From Rhizobium sp. Pop5 (GTDB lineage: Bacteria > Pseudomonadota > Alphaproteobacteria > Rhizobiales > Rhizobiaceae): a stretch of 64,000 nucleotides of DNA. The notes under the pieces were generated by a model. That model was not told where the DNA came from and did not search any database. It saw only the letters and a list, made by a program, of their open reading frames with translations. Position 1 is the first letter of the stretch, and each line of letters begins with the position of its first letter. The position numbers and the translations under genes were made by a program. Where the stretch lies: NCBI RefSeq assembly GCF_024721175.1, contig NZ_CP099398.1, positions 390,825 to 454,824 on the forward strand, given 5' to 3'. Shown one piece after another: positions 52,236-61,497 of this stretch.

Positions 52236-53414
52236 CTAGTTATTCGCAGGATTGCTCGGCAAACGAACGAGGCGGGGTGGCGTTCCAAGCATGAGCTGGG
52301 ACAGATAGGGAATGTCGCGCACGCTCCAGCGAACTGCTAGTGCTACGGCAATGATCATCGTCCCGAGAATTCCCGCCGCGCCAGACCTCATTGTGGGAGC
52401 CCATTGTTCTCCGTAATGTATCAAATCCATGAGACGGAATACCGTAGCCTGCACCAGGTACAACACGAGCGTGCTCTGCCCCACTTCCACGGCGATAAAG
52501 CGAACCACCCGGTTCGAGCGTCCAATTTTCCAGGATTGAAGCAGAATCTCGATCATCACTGCAGAGGCCACTGTCGAGCCAAAAAACATCAGAAGGATAT
52601 CTTTTGCCGACTGCAGATCCTGGATTAAGGCGAGATTGTTGTAGACATAGGTGTCCTCGCGCCACGCCATGAAGCACAAGCTAGCCGCGATAGAGGCGGA
52701 CATCATCAGGAGTGGCTTATGATACCGCATTATGCTCGTCCACCAATCTCTCGACTGCGCAAATGAAAATCCCATGCAGAAAAAGGGATAGGTGTACTTT
52801 ATGAGAGGGAATATAGAAAACGTCACGGGGGCAACTGCGACCAGTATGGATGAGACAAGCAAAGAGCGTGCCGACCCGGAGTTGAAGATCGAAATAAGTT
52901 TGACCAAAAGAAAAGAAGCAAACGCAGCCCAGATGAACCAGTATGTGCCGACGAAATCGTGCATGAATTGCAACAGGTTGCCAGGTGCGTCCGGCGGCCG
53001 GGGAAACATGAGCAATTTGACTGCCTCCAAAAGGGTGAACCAGAACAGCGTCGGCACCAGGAGCTGCAGCGCGCGATCACCGATGGCTTGCCTGAACGAT
53101 TTGCCTAGTAGCCCTGATCTAGAGAGATATCCGCTTATCGCCATAAAGAGAGGCATGTGAAACATGTAGATCGATTTGAAGCATGCCGAATCCCAGAAGC
53201 CATCACCCTCGTAAAAGATATATTGTATCAGGTGACCGAAAATCACCAAGACAATGAGTATTCCTTTGGCGAAGTCTAAAGCTAGATCGCGATCGTCGGC
53301 CTCTGGCGCCTCAGGCACTGTCTTTCCACCTACAATTCTTGCTCGCATTCTCAACATCTCACGATGCCTAGGGGAGCCTTTGAAAGCGGCATTTTCCAAC
53401 CTCTCGTTCATCAT
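52236..53414 (-). CDS. nolL: Acyltransferase 3 family protein, NolL-like
   Basis: A 392-residue membrane O-acyltransferase with about ten hydrophobic segments. The catalytic His segment is LALDFAKGILIVLVIFGHLI, followed by FKSIYMFHMPLFMAISGYLS, typical of the acyltransferase-3 family (NodX, NolL, OafA). On a pSym the likely role is O-acetylation of a Nod-factor sugar; NolL acetylates the fucose in R. etli and relatives. The fucose genes noeL/nolK are only relics in this window, so the acceptor would require copies elsewhere. No nod box was found in 300 bp upstream. NodX-like or exopolysaccharide acetylation are alternatives. Confidence 0.72.
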   Translation of the reverse strand: MMNERLENAAFKGSPRHREMLRMRARIVGGKTVPEAPEADDRDLALDFAKGILIVLVIFGHLIQYIFYEGDGFWDSACFKSIYMFHMPLFMAISGYLSRSGLLGKSFRQAIGDRALQLLVPTLFWFTLLEAVKLLMFPRPPDAPGNLLQFMHDFVGTYWFIWAAFASFLLVKLISIFNSGSARSLLVSSILVAVAPVTFSIFPLIKYTYPFFCMGFSFAQSRDWWTSIMRYHKPLLMMSASIAASLCFMAWREDTYVYNNLALIQDLQSAKDILLMFFGSTVASAVMIEILLQSWKIGRSNRVVRFIAVEVGQSTLVLYLVQATVFRLMDLIHYGEQWAPTMRSGAAGILGTMIIAVALAVRWSVRDIPYLSQLMLGTPPRLVRLPSNPANN

Positions 53415-54221
53415 GCAGGCTAATCCAGCTTCCGATCAGCGCTCCGACTTCGGCATGCTGAACGACGGCCAACGGTCATACAATTTGCCTGGGTTCCAAG
53501 TTCACAGGGCGACCGTGGCGACTTAGGCCCAGTAGCCGTTTTCGGCGTGTCCATTGGCTGTTTTTCGCCGCAACGTACGCCCCGCCTAAACTCGCTGCCG
53601 CGCAACTGCTTGGGCTGCCACGTCGTCGAAATCTTCTAACGGACATTTGCGCGTATGCAAGTAGCGCTGCTTGACTCTGCACTCGGCTATTGTTGCGATT
53701 GCATATGATTCTCCATGCCAAACTTGCGCGACACCGTATCAAAAGAACATATTGCCGATTCAATGGCTCCTAGCCGCTGTGGGTATCGTCTATCACCTAC
53801 CGGCGCTTGGGTGTGGATCGGCACCCCAGCGCAACCCCCCAGACGCTGGAGATTTGCTCCATTAGATCCGCCGCCCAACGTGTCCTATATGGCAGCCTCA
53901 CCATTGTAAAATTCATGCTCCTAATGACACGCATCTGCGGTATGGATGAGTATCGCGGACCCTTGACAACCTTGAGCGGAAGGTCGGTGAGTATCGCGAT
54001 ACACGAGGCTTTGGCCGCGATCGCCGCCGTTTTGGATCGCCGCCAATGATAGCTGGACGTTGGGCTGCCATTGTCGATCCGTATGCGACGTTTGTCGATA
54101 CGTCAGAGACGACCGTGGTCCCAATCCGTAGGAAGATCGCAGTAAGCGTCAAGATATGCGGGATGCAACGGCCAGTGTCTGGGGATGCGCTCCCCTGTCA
54201 AGGTCGAGACCCCCTCCTCGA
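53415..54221. other. 807 bp without a recognised gene
   Basis: Lies between the start of the NolL-like gene and the aquaporin stop. Only short frames; no nod box, anaerobox or sigma54 promoter could be assigned. Confidence 0.45.
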
Positions 54222-54995
54222 TCAGTGGCTTTCCCTTTTTGGGATACCTCTCCTTCGGTGGCGAAAGAATGAAACCGGGCTGGATATGTCGCTGGTCATT
54301 TCGCGCGATTCAAATTGGCGCAGACTTTGCGGCTCGCTTGACGCGACGATCCCCCTGAGCTGAAGAAGGCCGGCCGCAATAGCGCCGAGCATTGGCGCAC
54401 ATATATAAAGCCAGAGTTGAGAGAGTGCCGCCCCTCCTGCGAAAAGTGCTGGGCCGATCGATCGTGCTGGATTCACAGAAGAACCCGAAACGGTGATACC
54501 GCCAAGGTGGATCGCAACTAAGGCAAGTCCAATCGCCAATCGTGCAACAGCGCCGCGTCCAGCCGTGCATTTGAGGAATACAGTTACGAACAGGAACGTG
54601 GCGATAAACTCGAATAGGAACGCAGCTCTCCATCCGTAGACTACCCAGCCGGTTTGGGCGAAACCTTCTAGGGTGATATCGTAACCGCCGACCTTGTTCA
54701 TAGCGATAAGGTAGAGCGTGCCTGCCGCCGCGATAGCTCCTGCACATTGGGCGGAGACATACGCGAGAAAGTCCCACACTCTCAATCGGCGCGACACGAG
54801 GAAACCCAGGCTGACCGCCGGATTGAGATGCGCGCCCGAGACTGGGCCAATCGTGTAGGCCATTGCAACCACGGTCGTCCCGAAGGCTAAAGCGACACCC
54901 AACAGGCCCACCTCTTGACGCATATAAAGCAATGTGCCGCAGCCGAGGAAGACAAGTGTGAAGGTCCCGAAGAATTCGCAAACATACTTTTTCAT
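54222..54995 (-). CDS. aqpZ: Aquaporin Z-type water/glycerol channel
   Basis: A 257-residue MIP-family channel with six membrane helices. NPA boxes are SGAHLNPAVS and SSVNPARSIGPALF. N-terminus MKKYVCEFFGTFTLVFLGCG is typical of AqpZ. The C-terminus is longer than usual (about 30 charged residues after LQLRGIVAS), perhaps from loss of the original stop. Substrate (water, or another small solute such as ammonia) cannot be told from sequence alone. Its neighbours offer no clear operon. Confidence 0.9.
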   Translation of the reverse strand: MKKYVCEFFGTFTLVFLGCGTLLYMRQEVGLLGVALAFGTTVVAMAYTIGPVSGAHLNPAVSLGFLVSRRLRVWDFLAYVSAQCAGAIAAAGTLYLIAMNKVGGYDITLEGFAQTGWVVYGWRAAFLFEFIATFLFVTVFLKCTAGRGAVARLAIGLALVAIHLGGITVSGSSVNPARSIGPALFAGGAALSQLWLYICAPMLGAIAAGLLQLRGIVASSEPQSLRQFESREMTSDISSPVSFFRHRRRGIPKRESH

Positions 54996-55509
54996 TTTTC
55001 ACTCCATTGATTAGACCCCACGTACTTTTCGGTGTCATCCTCGTGCCGCCAAGCGTTCCGCATGCACCGAACCAATCATCGTGTCAGGTCCCGAAAACCT
55101 CCGTAGTTGACTTCAATTGCGTCCTTGTCCGACGAGATCGGCATCAGAGCCTATGGTCAACCAGCGTCACCGATCACCAGCAAACGTCGTACCAAATGAA
55201 ATATGTTGCGCATCACAGCGATCGCTCTGATGACGTTCGGTCTTATGTTCGAAAGTGCCGTGAACAGGATAGGCAGGCGAACCGTACCGAGACGTATGGA
55301 CCCGAGCTGGGCTACGAACAAATCGCCAAGCAGCCCATCCTCAAATTATCGAAACAACGACCCTCTTCATGGCTCCAAGCGGAAGGTGGTGCAAAGCAGG
55401 AACCAGGACAAGGGTTGATAAGACCGCCAGGGACGTTCACGAGAAGTCGAGTAACGCCCCTTAGCCACGAACAGGCACATGATCCTTGGCGCGATTTGAA
55501 GTCCGCGTG
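54996..55509. other. 514 bp with no recognised gene
   Basis: Between the aquaporin start and the phasin duplication. A plus-strand frame (55007-55510) is open but shows no family features. Confidence 0.4.
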
Positions 55510-55691
55510 AATTCCCTTGTCCCCAGCGCAACCGTCGACATTTTTCGCAAATGTCGGGCATTCGCCACTTTTGTCAGATTTGTCGTGACTGGAACGTTTT
55601 GTTCGCCGGTCTCTCCGCCAAATACACATCAACCTGCCCTCAACCCGCCCATCGATAAACGAAAATCATCTTCTTGGCGCGTCGGAGCAGT

Positions 55692-55707
55692 TGGCATGGT
55701 GTTTGCT
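55692..55707 (+). promoter_or_regulatory. Sigma54 promoter of phasin copy 2
   Basis: TGGCATGGTGTTTGCT, identical to copy 1, GG-N10-GC spacing exact. It lies 188 bp upstream of the start codon. Confidence 0.78.
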
Positions 55708-55895
55708 GATCCCTGGTTACAAGCGGCAGAAAGCAGTCTGCATGATGCCGGTTCATGAAACGAACGGAACGGAGGCCACCTGACCGTTCGTCATCGGATC
55801 CGCGTTCTACCAAAGCGGCCATGCATAGTCCGCCGGCGGAAGGGGTCAATCCCGATGTCACAGCTTGCAACCAACTCAAAGAGAAGGAAAATGCA

Positions 55896-56351
55896 ATGAC
55901 CAAGATTTCCGAAAGATCATTTGAAACGGTCGAAAACCCGGGGTCATCGCCGCTCAAGGTGCCAGATCAGTTCGGCGCATCCGTTGAAAAGGGGAACAAG
56001 CAGGTGACAGAGGCTCTTTTGAAATTTGCGTCCGGCGCTGAAGCGACACAGAAAATGCTGCCTCCGATCCTCGAAACGACAAGTCTATTCGGCAACGAAT
56101 TGTGGTGGAAGACGATCGCTGCACTGCAAGCCGACGCCGAGGCCGGCTTCTCACATTTGCAAGCTTTGCTGGGCGCGAATTCGCCGTCGCAGATCCTCGA
56201 ACAGCAGTCGGCCTTTTTCCGCAAGCGGGTTGAGACAAGTTTGCAGCACGCCAAGGAAGTCCGGGAGCTCTCAAGCAGGGCGGTGGAGGAAATCTCAAAG
56301 CCGGTCAAGGATGCTTTTGACAAGGTCCTGACGAACCCCAAAGCGACGTAA
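55896..56351 (+). CDS. Phasin-family protein, copy 2
   Basis: A 151-residue phasin, nearly identical to the product of 7457-7912. Central helices are EALLKFASGAEATQKMLPPI and LQADAEAGFSHLQALLGANS; the end differs (VLTNPKAT versus VLTDLKAT). ATG 55896 follows GAGAAGGAAA; an in-frame extension of 47 codons upstream is the conserved leader and is not taken as coding. Same sigma54 control as copy 1. Having two copies suggests dosage matters for polyhydroxybutyrate granules in bacteroids, or that the second arose passively by IS-linked rearrangement. Confidence 0.85.
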   Translation: MTKISERSFETVENPGSSPLKVPDQFGASVEKGNKQVTEALLKFASGAEATQKMLPPILETTSLFGNELWWKTIAALQADAEAGFSHLQALLGANSPSQILEQQSAFFRKRVETSLQHAKEVRELSSRAVEEISKPVKDAFDKVLTNPKAT

Positions 56352-56384
56352 AGTTGACTCGGCACTAAGATCAGGGCTGGACGA

Positions 56385-56610
56385 ATCATGATCGGAGCCG
56401 CTTTCGAGGAGACAACATTATGCGGCCGACTGATGTTTCATCTGTTCGCGGCGCTGGCGAATTCCGGCGTGATCTGGTCAGAGAGCGGACCCGTGCCGGC
56501 CCGGAGGAACGTGGTAGGCGCGGCGGCGGCCGCCGCTGATAAGCTTGCCAGGGCCTCATCTGGTGGCTGGCCACAAAGTGCGCGAGGCCATCGCACCTTA
56601 CGAGGCTCTT
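56385..56610 (+). pseudogene. Serine recombinase (resolvase/invertase) relic
   Basis: GRLMFHLFAALA in one frame, then EFRRDLVRERTRAGPEERGR and, after a further shift, GLIWWLATKC-like text, match the middle and hinge of a Tn3-type resolvase or DNA invertase. Catalytic N-terminus and a full C-terminal HTH are missing. It is a remnant of a transposon next to the phasin duplication edge. Confidence 0.7.
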
Positions 56611-56637
56611 AGATGGTTACATGTGGGGGATAGTAAA

Positions 56638-57192
56638 ATGATTGTAGCTGTTCCAAATAGCGGGGCGTCACGGATTAACCAATCCGGTGTAGAAGCATTA
56701 CGAGAATTTCCTAACTTTCCGATAGGCGGGATCTTGTTCAAGGATATAGCGCCTATGCTGGCTGGTAGAGGTGCATTGGGCGAAGTCGTTTCTACCGTCG
56801 CAAGCCAAGTGTCGGGAACAGAAATCGATGCCATTTTGGCGGTTGATGCGCGTGGTTTCATCTTGGGCGCCTCATTGGCTGATAGGCTCGGTTGCGGTTT
56901 CATCATGGTAAGGAAACCCGGTAAACTGCCGGGGGACGTCCTCTCATTTGAATACAGCTGTGAATACTGCTCCGGAACCCTGGAGGTAACTGCCGGCCTC
57001 ATCGGTGACGGCCTGCGATGCCTGATTGCTGATGACCTTCTAGCGACGGGTGGCACTGCTCGGGCGACTGGGAATTTTGTCAAGTCCCAAGGCGGAGAGA
57101 TCGCCGGATACGCATTCATACTCGAAATCGAAGTTTTGAAAGGCAGGCGTCAATTGGACGACGCACCAGTGATCAGTGCGATGACGTGCTAG
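56638..57192 (+). CDS. apt: Adenine phosphoribosyltransferase-like protein
   Basis: A 184-residue type I PRTase. Segments NFPIGGILFKDIAPMLAGRG and ILAVDARGFILGASLADRLG and VRKPGKLPGDVLSFEYSCEY are typical of APRT; the PRPP loop is LIADDLLATGGTARATGNF. It would add phosphoribose from PRPP to adenine or another base. Start ATG 56638 follows GGGGGA; an upstream frame runs through recombinase debris and is rejected. It is the first gene of an operon with a radical SAM enzyme and a PRPP synthetase; as an accessory copy it probably serves that pathway. The C-terminus has a MTC end. Confidence 0.9.
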   Translation: MIVAVPNSGASRINQSGVEALREFPNFPIGGILFKDIAPMLAGRGALGEVVSTVASQVSGTEIDAILAVDARGFILGASLADRLGCGFIMVRKPGKLPGDVLSFEYSCEYCSGTLEVTAGLIGDGLRCLIADDLLATGGTARATGNFVKSQGGEIAGYAFILEIEVLKGRRQLDDAPVISAMTC

Positions 57193-57223
57193 CGCAGCAA
57201 CATAGACGTAAGGAGGCAAGCGC

Positions 57224-58492
57224 ATGAATACCCCTGATTGGCTTTCGACACCGCAGGACGTGCATGTAGCCAGTCAGACGCTACAGGCCCTCGTCACAAG
57301 TGAACTTTCGAAACGAGTCGTCTCGGAAAACGAAATTAAAACGATCTATCTGTTTCTAACCCGCAAGTGCAATTTGGGATGCCACCACTGTTATATCGCA
57401 GGCGTCGGGCCCAAGGCCAAGGGCATTGATTTCAACCTGGAGGCGATCCAAGGACTGATCGAGCAAGCACTACCCAATGGGCTGCGCAAGGTTAAGGTTT
57501 CCGGGGGTGAACCGATGGTTCACAAGGAATTCATGGCAGTCATGGAATATCTCGCATCCTGTGGGCTGAAGGAGCTGGTTTTCGAGACGAATGGAACCCT
57601 CTTTGACGAGTTCACGATCGAGCAGCTAAGTAGGCTCCCCAATTTGACGGTCTTCATCAGCCTCGACCATTTCGACCCAGAGGCGCACGACGCTTTCAGA
57701 GCAAAATCGGGTGCGTTCGCCAAGACTGCGATTGTCCTGCAGCGGCTTGGAAAAACTGACATCTCTACGGTGGTAACGACGACTGCCTATCGCAACAACT
57801 ATGACAAGGTGATTTCGATTATAGATTTGGTGCTCGGCTGGGGCATCAAGAAGCATCGGACGCTGCTCAACATACATCCGATGGGCAACGCGCGCAGCCA
57901 TGAGGACAATGCGATAAGCTTGGAGGAATGCAAGCTACTGATAGGCGATCTTTTGAAATCTCCCCATTTTGAGAGTGGCGCTGCATACATGACTCTGCCG
58001 CCGGCTCTGATGCCTCTCAAGTATCTGAACGGCGTGCATACTTGCGGTTGGGGCGACAACGTACTGGGCATACTGTCGAACGGACAAGTTTCGATGTGCA
58101 GTGCCTCCTACGATGATCCGGAAATGATCGCCGGCAATGCCTTCGAAATGCCCTTGATGGAAATCTGGCGCAACAGCCCGTTCTTCCATGAGCTACGCGA
58201 GGTGGTGAGTGGCGAGGTTAAGGGCGTCTGCGGCAACTGCGTGTTTTATCCAGTCTGTCGCGGCGTCTGCAAGATGAGTAGCTGGTCGCACTATGGTGAA
58301 AAGGACGCGCCCTATCCGCTGTGCCAGGAACTTTACAATAACGGAGGTTTTCCGGAGTACGCCCTGGTGGACCCGACGAAAGATTCCACCTACCGCCGCG
58401 GAGTTATAGCGAAAGAGCGTCGGCCCGCCGCCGAAGCTCCTGTCTATAACTTCTCGGAGGAAATCGCGGCTGCTGCGCAACACACTCACTAA
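57224..58492 (+). CDS. Radical SAM/SPASM-type enzyme
   Basis: A 422-residue radical SAM protein. The cluster motif is CNLGCHHCY (Cys49, Cys53, Cys56), followed by the SAM-binding KVSGGEPMVHKEF. The C-terminal part has SPASM-like cysteines: HTCGWGD, VSMCSASYDDPEMIAGNAFE, then GVCGNCVFYPVCRGVCKMSS. Such enzymes modify peptides or small molecules, often forming thioether, C-C or other cross-links. AGGAGG lies 9 bases upstream of ATG 57224. No obvious precursor peptide was found, so substrate is unknown; the flanking PRPP genes suggest a nucleotide- or sugar-derived one. Confidence 0.88.
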   Translation: MNTPDWLSTPQDVHVASQTLQALVTSELSKRVVSENEIKTIYLFLTRKCNLGCHHCYIAGVGPKAKGIDFNLEAIQGLIEQALPNGLRKVKVSGGEPMVHKEFMAVMEYLASCGLKELVFETNGTLFDEFTIEQLSRLPNLTVFISLDHFDPEAHDAFRAKSGAFAKTAIVLQRLGKTDISTVVTTTAYRNNYDKVISIIDLVLGWGIKKHRTLLNIHPMGNARSHEDNAISLEECKLLIGDLLKSPHFESGAAYMTLPPALMPLKYLNGVHTCGWGDNVLGILSNGQVSMCSASYDDPEMIAGNAFEMPLMEIWRNSPFFHELREVVSGEVKGVCGNCVFYPVCRGVCKMSSWSHYGEKDAPYPLCQELYNNGGFPEYALVDPTKDSTYRRGVIAKERRPAAEAPVYNFSEEIAAAAQHTH

Positions 58493-58572
58493 CGCAGGAG
58501 GCGCGACGTAATAATTGCTGTGTCGACGACGTAATTTAACCAGGTCAACAAAAATAACGTGGAGGATTGAGG

Positions 58573-59067
58573 ATGAGCAGAGCTTTCCGAGGTGCGGCGG
58601 GTGTGGCGCACACACTTGCGAACAACGCGATACGATCCGGCAACAAAGCAGCCGCCCAGCAAGCCCAGGTGATTTCTCGTCTCGCGGAAGGACTCGCCCG
58701 GCTGCAGGCGGGTTTGGATGACCAAGCTCAGCAATTGACGGCTGGCCTTGTAAAATTAGAGCAATCGCTAAAGGTGTCACGCAGATCGCAACGGTCGAAA
58801 TCCGGCTCACTCGCTGCTAACGGCGAACTACAAGACTACTACGTTGATATAACCGCCTCGAAGAAATTTGGCAAAGCCAATTGGCCGCGCGCCGCCGATT
58901 CAGGTCTTGTAGGACGCCGCATTGGGCGAGGACCGGTTAGGATGACTGGTTCCGACACACAATCGGCAAAGGCGGTTACCGCCGCATTCGCCAAACTTCT
59001 CTCGGCTCAGGCACAATTGCTGCAGATACGCAGTGAAGTGGAAGACCTCAAGAAGGTTCAGAGGTAG
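58573..59067 (+). CDS. Unknown protein in the radical SAM operon, A
   Basis: A 164-residue protein, MSRAFRGAAGVAHTLANNAI, with an Ala/Gln-rich N-terminal coiled coil (residues 10-70), a basic middle (SRRSQRSKSGSLAANGELQD), and a second coiled coil at the end (AQLLQIRSEVEDLKKVQR). No family recognised. GGAGG lies 7 bases before the start. Its stop is 5 bases before the next gene. It might be a scaffold or partner; it could also be a protein substrate of the radical SAM enzyme, as it is neither enzyme-like nor exported. Confidence 0.72.
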   Translation: MSRAFRGAAGVAHTLANNAIRSGNKAAAQQAQVISRLAEGLARLQAGLDDQAQQLTAGLVKLEQSLKVSRRSQRSKSGSLAANGELQDYYVDITASKKFGKANWPRAADSGLVGRRIGRGPVRMTGSDTQSAKAVTAAFAKLLSAQAQLLQIRSEVEDLKKVQR

Positions 59068-59072
59068 CGGCA

Positions 59073-59402
59073 ATGGCTAGTTCCCGACTGTTTGGCTACG
59101 CCGTTGACGAAGAGGATGGCAAGCTGGTAATCGTGATTGACGGATTGCTTGCCGAAAGTTGCATCCGGCAAATTCGGGACAGCGCCCAGACGGGCCGCGG
59201 TGGTGAACTCTTGTCGCGATTGCTGCCGGTAAGTTCGGTTTACAAGCTTATGTCTGGACAAGAGGAACGCGCTGAAGAAACGCTCAGCCTTGAACAGTTG
59301 CTTGGACAAAACGTCGACCAGAGTTTCGCTTCCTTCGAACAACAGTTCGCCGACCTGAGGCAGACACTAGCCGAATTCGGCAGCCCGGAAAGTTCGAAAT
59401 AA
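59073..59402 (+). CDS. Unknown protein in the radical SAM operon, B
   Basis: A 109-residue acidic protein: MASSRLFGYAVDEEDGKLVI, then VIDGLLAESCIRQIRDSAQT, an RGGELLSRLLPVSSVYKLMS core, and a C-terminal helix (NVDQSFASFEQQFADLRQTL). No family recognised. It starts 5 bases after gene A and ends 29 bases before the nucleotidyltransferase. A single Cys near residue 30. Function unknown; co-translation with gene A suggests a complex. Confidence 0.72.
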   Translation: MASSRLFGYAVDEEDGKLVIVIDGLLAESCIRQIRDSAQTGRGGELLSRLLPVSSVYKLMSGQEERAEETLSLEQLLGQNVDQSFASFEQQFADLRQTLAEFGSPESSK

Positions 59403-59431
59403 ATCACGCAGCCGTATCAGGAGTCTCCGCG

Positions 59432-60547
59432 ATGCTTCGGTTGTCACCAGAAGACTCTATTTTGCTGATCACCTGCCGGGCCTACCTACGACCCGAGGAT
59501 GAAGAGCGTTTGGTCCGTCTCTGCAAGGAGCCTGTCAACTGGCCCTATGTGGTATGGCGCGCCGAGCATAATCGGACGGTGCCGCTGCTTGAGAATCACT
59601 TGCGCCGCCTCGATTTGTTGACACTATTGCCTACTGAGGCGGCGCATTACGTTCAGTGCTGGACTGTCATGTCAAAGGTCAGGTCCGCACTCGAATTTCG
59701 CAATCTGCCAGAAATCATGGATGCGCTGGATCGGGCCGGCATCGCCTGGTTCCTGGTGAAGGGACCAGATCTCGCGCTTCTCCACTATCCCGATCCACTC
59801 CTACGGCCGATGACCGATCTCGACATCATGGTCAAGCCCGCTGACGCGCAGCGCGTGCAGCGGCTCATGTTCGATCTCGGCTACCGGCACGGTATTTTCG
59901 ACCCTTCAAATGGCAACTGGCATCCGGAACGAAAGGAACTCGATGACGAAACCTTCCGCGAAAGCTATTCCTTGCCGGTGTTTGTAAGGATAGAATCCGT
60001 TGAATCTCCGTTCCCTGGTCCCGCGGTGCCACGCCAGCTGCGCTACCGCCACGTAAAGGGATACATCGATTCCGCGAAGAAGCTGCACATGCCCATCTTC
60101 ATTGATATGCATGTAAATCTCTCCGTCGGCATCGATGTCGAAGACATATGGTCAGGCGTGCGTCTTGCAAACGGTCTAGGCCGCATATTGCAGGTCCAAT
60201 CCGCGACTGGCGCCGTCTGGTTCCTTTCGGCCAGGCTTTATCACGAGGCCTTCCTTTATAATTCGCTTCGACTATTGATGTTCGGCGATCTTCATGCGGT
60301 TCTACACAAAGAAATGGCGAATATTAGCTGGGCGGAGGTCGCTGCGATAGGTTACAAATACGAGATGAGGCCGGCGTTATATTTCGTCCTGACGCAGATG
60401 AAGCGCATCTGTGGGATAGACATACCGTCCGAGTTCCTAGAGCTCATTCGACCTGATCAAACCGAGGTACCACTTCAACATGATTGGGGCGACGTGTTGC
60501 CCAAACTGCTGTCTATTCCCACTGTTAACGATCTTGAGCTGGCGTAA
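59432..60547 (+). CDS. Nucleotidyltransferase-fold protein (NTP_transf_5-like)
   Basis: A 371-residue protein with the signature of the uncharacterised nucleotidyltransferase family seen in peptide and natural-product clusters: FLVKGPDLALLHYPDPLLRP then MTDLDIMVKPADAQRVQRLM, where KG and D-x-D are the likely active-site residues. The C-terminal half is helical. AGGAG is 9 bases upstream. Its stop is 2 bases before the PRPP synthetase start, so both are translated together. It probably transfers a nucleotide to a small molecule or protein, with an unknown acceptor. Confidence 0.82.
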   Translation: MLRLSPEDSILLITCRAYLRPEDEERLVRLCKEPVNWPYVVWRAEHNRTVPLLENHLRRLDLLTLLPTEAAHYVQCWTVMSKVRSALEFRNLPEIMDALDRAGIAWFLVKGPDLALLHYPDPLLRPMTDLDIMVKPADAQRVQRLMFDLGYRHGIFDPSNGNWHPERKELDDETFRESYSLPVFVRIESVESPFPGPAVPRQLRYRHVKGYIDSAKKLHMPIFIDMHVNLSVGIDVEDIWSGVRLANGLGRILQVQSATGAVWFLSARLYHEAFLYNSLRLLMFGDLHAVLHKEMANISWAEVAAIGYKYEMRPALYFVLTQMKRICGIDIPSEFLELIRPDQTEVPLQHDWGDVLPKLLSIPTVNDLELA

Positions 60548-60549
60548 AT

Positions 60550-61491
60550 ATGGCGCCCGAGTCACCATATCGTACAGATCCTGCGGCGAACGACCTTCGT
60601 ATCGCAGCAACCGAAACCTCTGCAAAGTTTGCGTCAACAGTCCATCGGGCCCTCACGCGGTCAGGAATAACGATCCTAAACACGCAGGTGTTCAGCAATG
60701 GCCAGATGGCTGTCACTCCGCGCGACGGCGCGCTTGGCGGAAATGTGGTGGTCGTGCAAACATTTCCTGACAGCGTTCATGATCGTCTTTTCGAGTTGTT
60801 CCTAGCGCTTGGTGCCGTGCGGGCGCGGGGTCCCCGCACGATTACCGCTGTTCTTCCCTACCTCCCATATTCGCGTTCGGATCGCCCTGCCTTCGACGGC
60901 GGACCTGTACCGGTGCGAATCCTTGCGGGGATTATCGAAACGCTCGGTATAGATCGGCTGATAACTTTCGAACTCCATGTTCCTCAGCTGTGCGCCGCAT
61001 TTGCCTGTCCTGTCGTCAATCTTCAGTTCGCTCCCGCCCTAGTTCGCCATCTCGGTTCTGCGGCCGTCGATGGCGACATGGTCGTTTCACCGGACTTCGG
61101 CGGAGCGAAGCGAGCTGAGCACTTGGCGGCCCTGCTCGGCTGCCCATTCGCTGTCATGCGCAAGCACCGCAGAGACGATGATGACTTTCGGGAGAGCGTC
61201 GAGATTCTGGGGGACGTTGCTGGCCGGACGATCATCCTGATTGACGACGAAATCAACAGTGGTCAGACGGCTTTTTCAGCCGCCGCACATCTCAAAGCGG
61301 CAGGCGCTCGCAAGATAACCCTTGCCGCAGCCCATGCCATATTCACGCCGTCGCTGAACGAAAACTGGGGACGGTCTCAGATCGACCGCATCGTTGTGAC
61401 CGACAGCGTCGGACGTACCGACAATTTCCCCGACAGTGTCGAAGTAGTCTCGATCGGCAACGAAATTGCAGGCGCGCTGCAGGCACGCTGA
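60550..61491 (+). CDS. prs: Ribose-phosphate pyrophosphokinase, diverged
   Basis: A 313-residue PRPP synthetase homologue. PYLPYSRSDRP corresponds to the canonical PYYGYARQDRK, GGPVPVRILAGIIETLGIDR to the ATP region, SPDFGGAKRAEHLAALLGC to the flexible loop with Lys-Arg, and IILIDDEINSGQTAF to the PRPP loop. It makes PRPP from ribose 5-phosphate and ATP. Being accessory and in an operon with an APRT-like enzyme, it may provide a dedicated PRPP supply. Several catalytic-site substitutions versus housekeeping Prs suggest altered control or substrate. It ends 6 bases from the convergent dehydrogenase. Confidence 0.87.
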   Translation: MAPESPYRTDPAANDLRIAATETSAKFASTVHRALTRSGITILNTQVFSNGQMAVTPRDGALGGNVVVVQTFPDSVHDRLFELFLALGAVRARGPRTITAVLPYLPYSRSDRPAFDGGPVPVRILAGIIETLGIDRLITFELHVPQLCAAFACPVVNLQFAPALVRHLGSAAVDGDMVVSPDFGGAKRAEHLAALLGCPFAVMRKHRRDDDDFRESVEILGDVAGRTIILIDDEINSGQTAFSAAAHLKAAGARKITLAAAHAIFTPSLNENWGRSQIDRIVVTDSVGRTDNFPDSVEVVSIGNEIAGALQAR

Positions 61492-61497
61492 GAAGCA

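Larger units (their letters stand above)
55510..56352 (+). repeat. Phasin-region duplication, copy 2
   Basis: Inverted counterpart of 7456-8293, with scattered substitutions. Copies share the dyad CGACATTT/AAATGTCG, the sigma54 promoter, the leader and the phasin gene. Confidence 0.92.
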
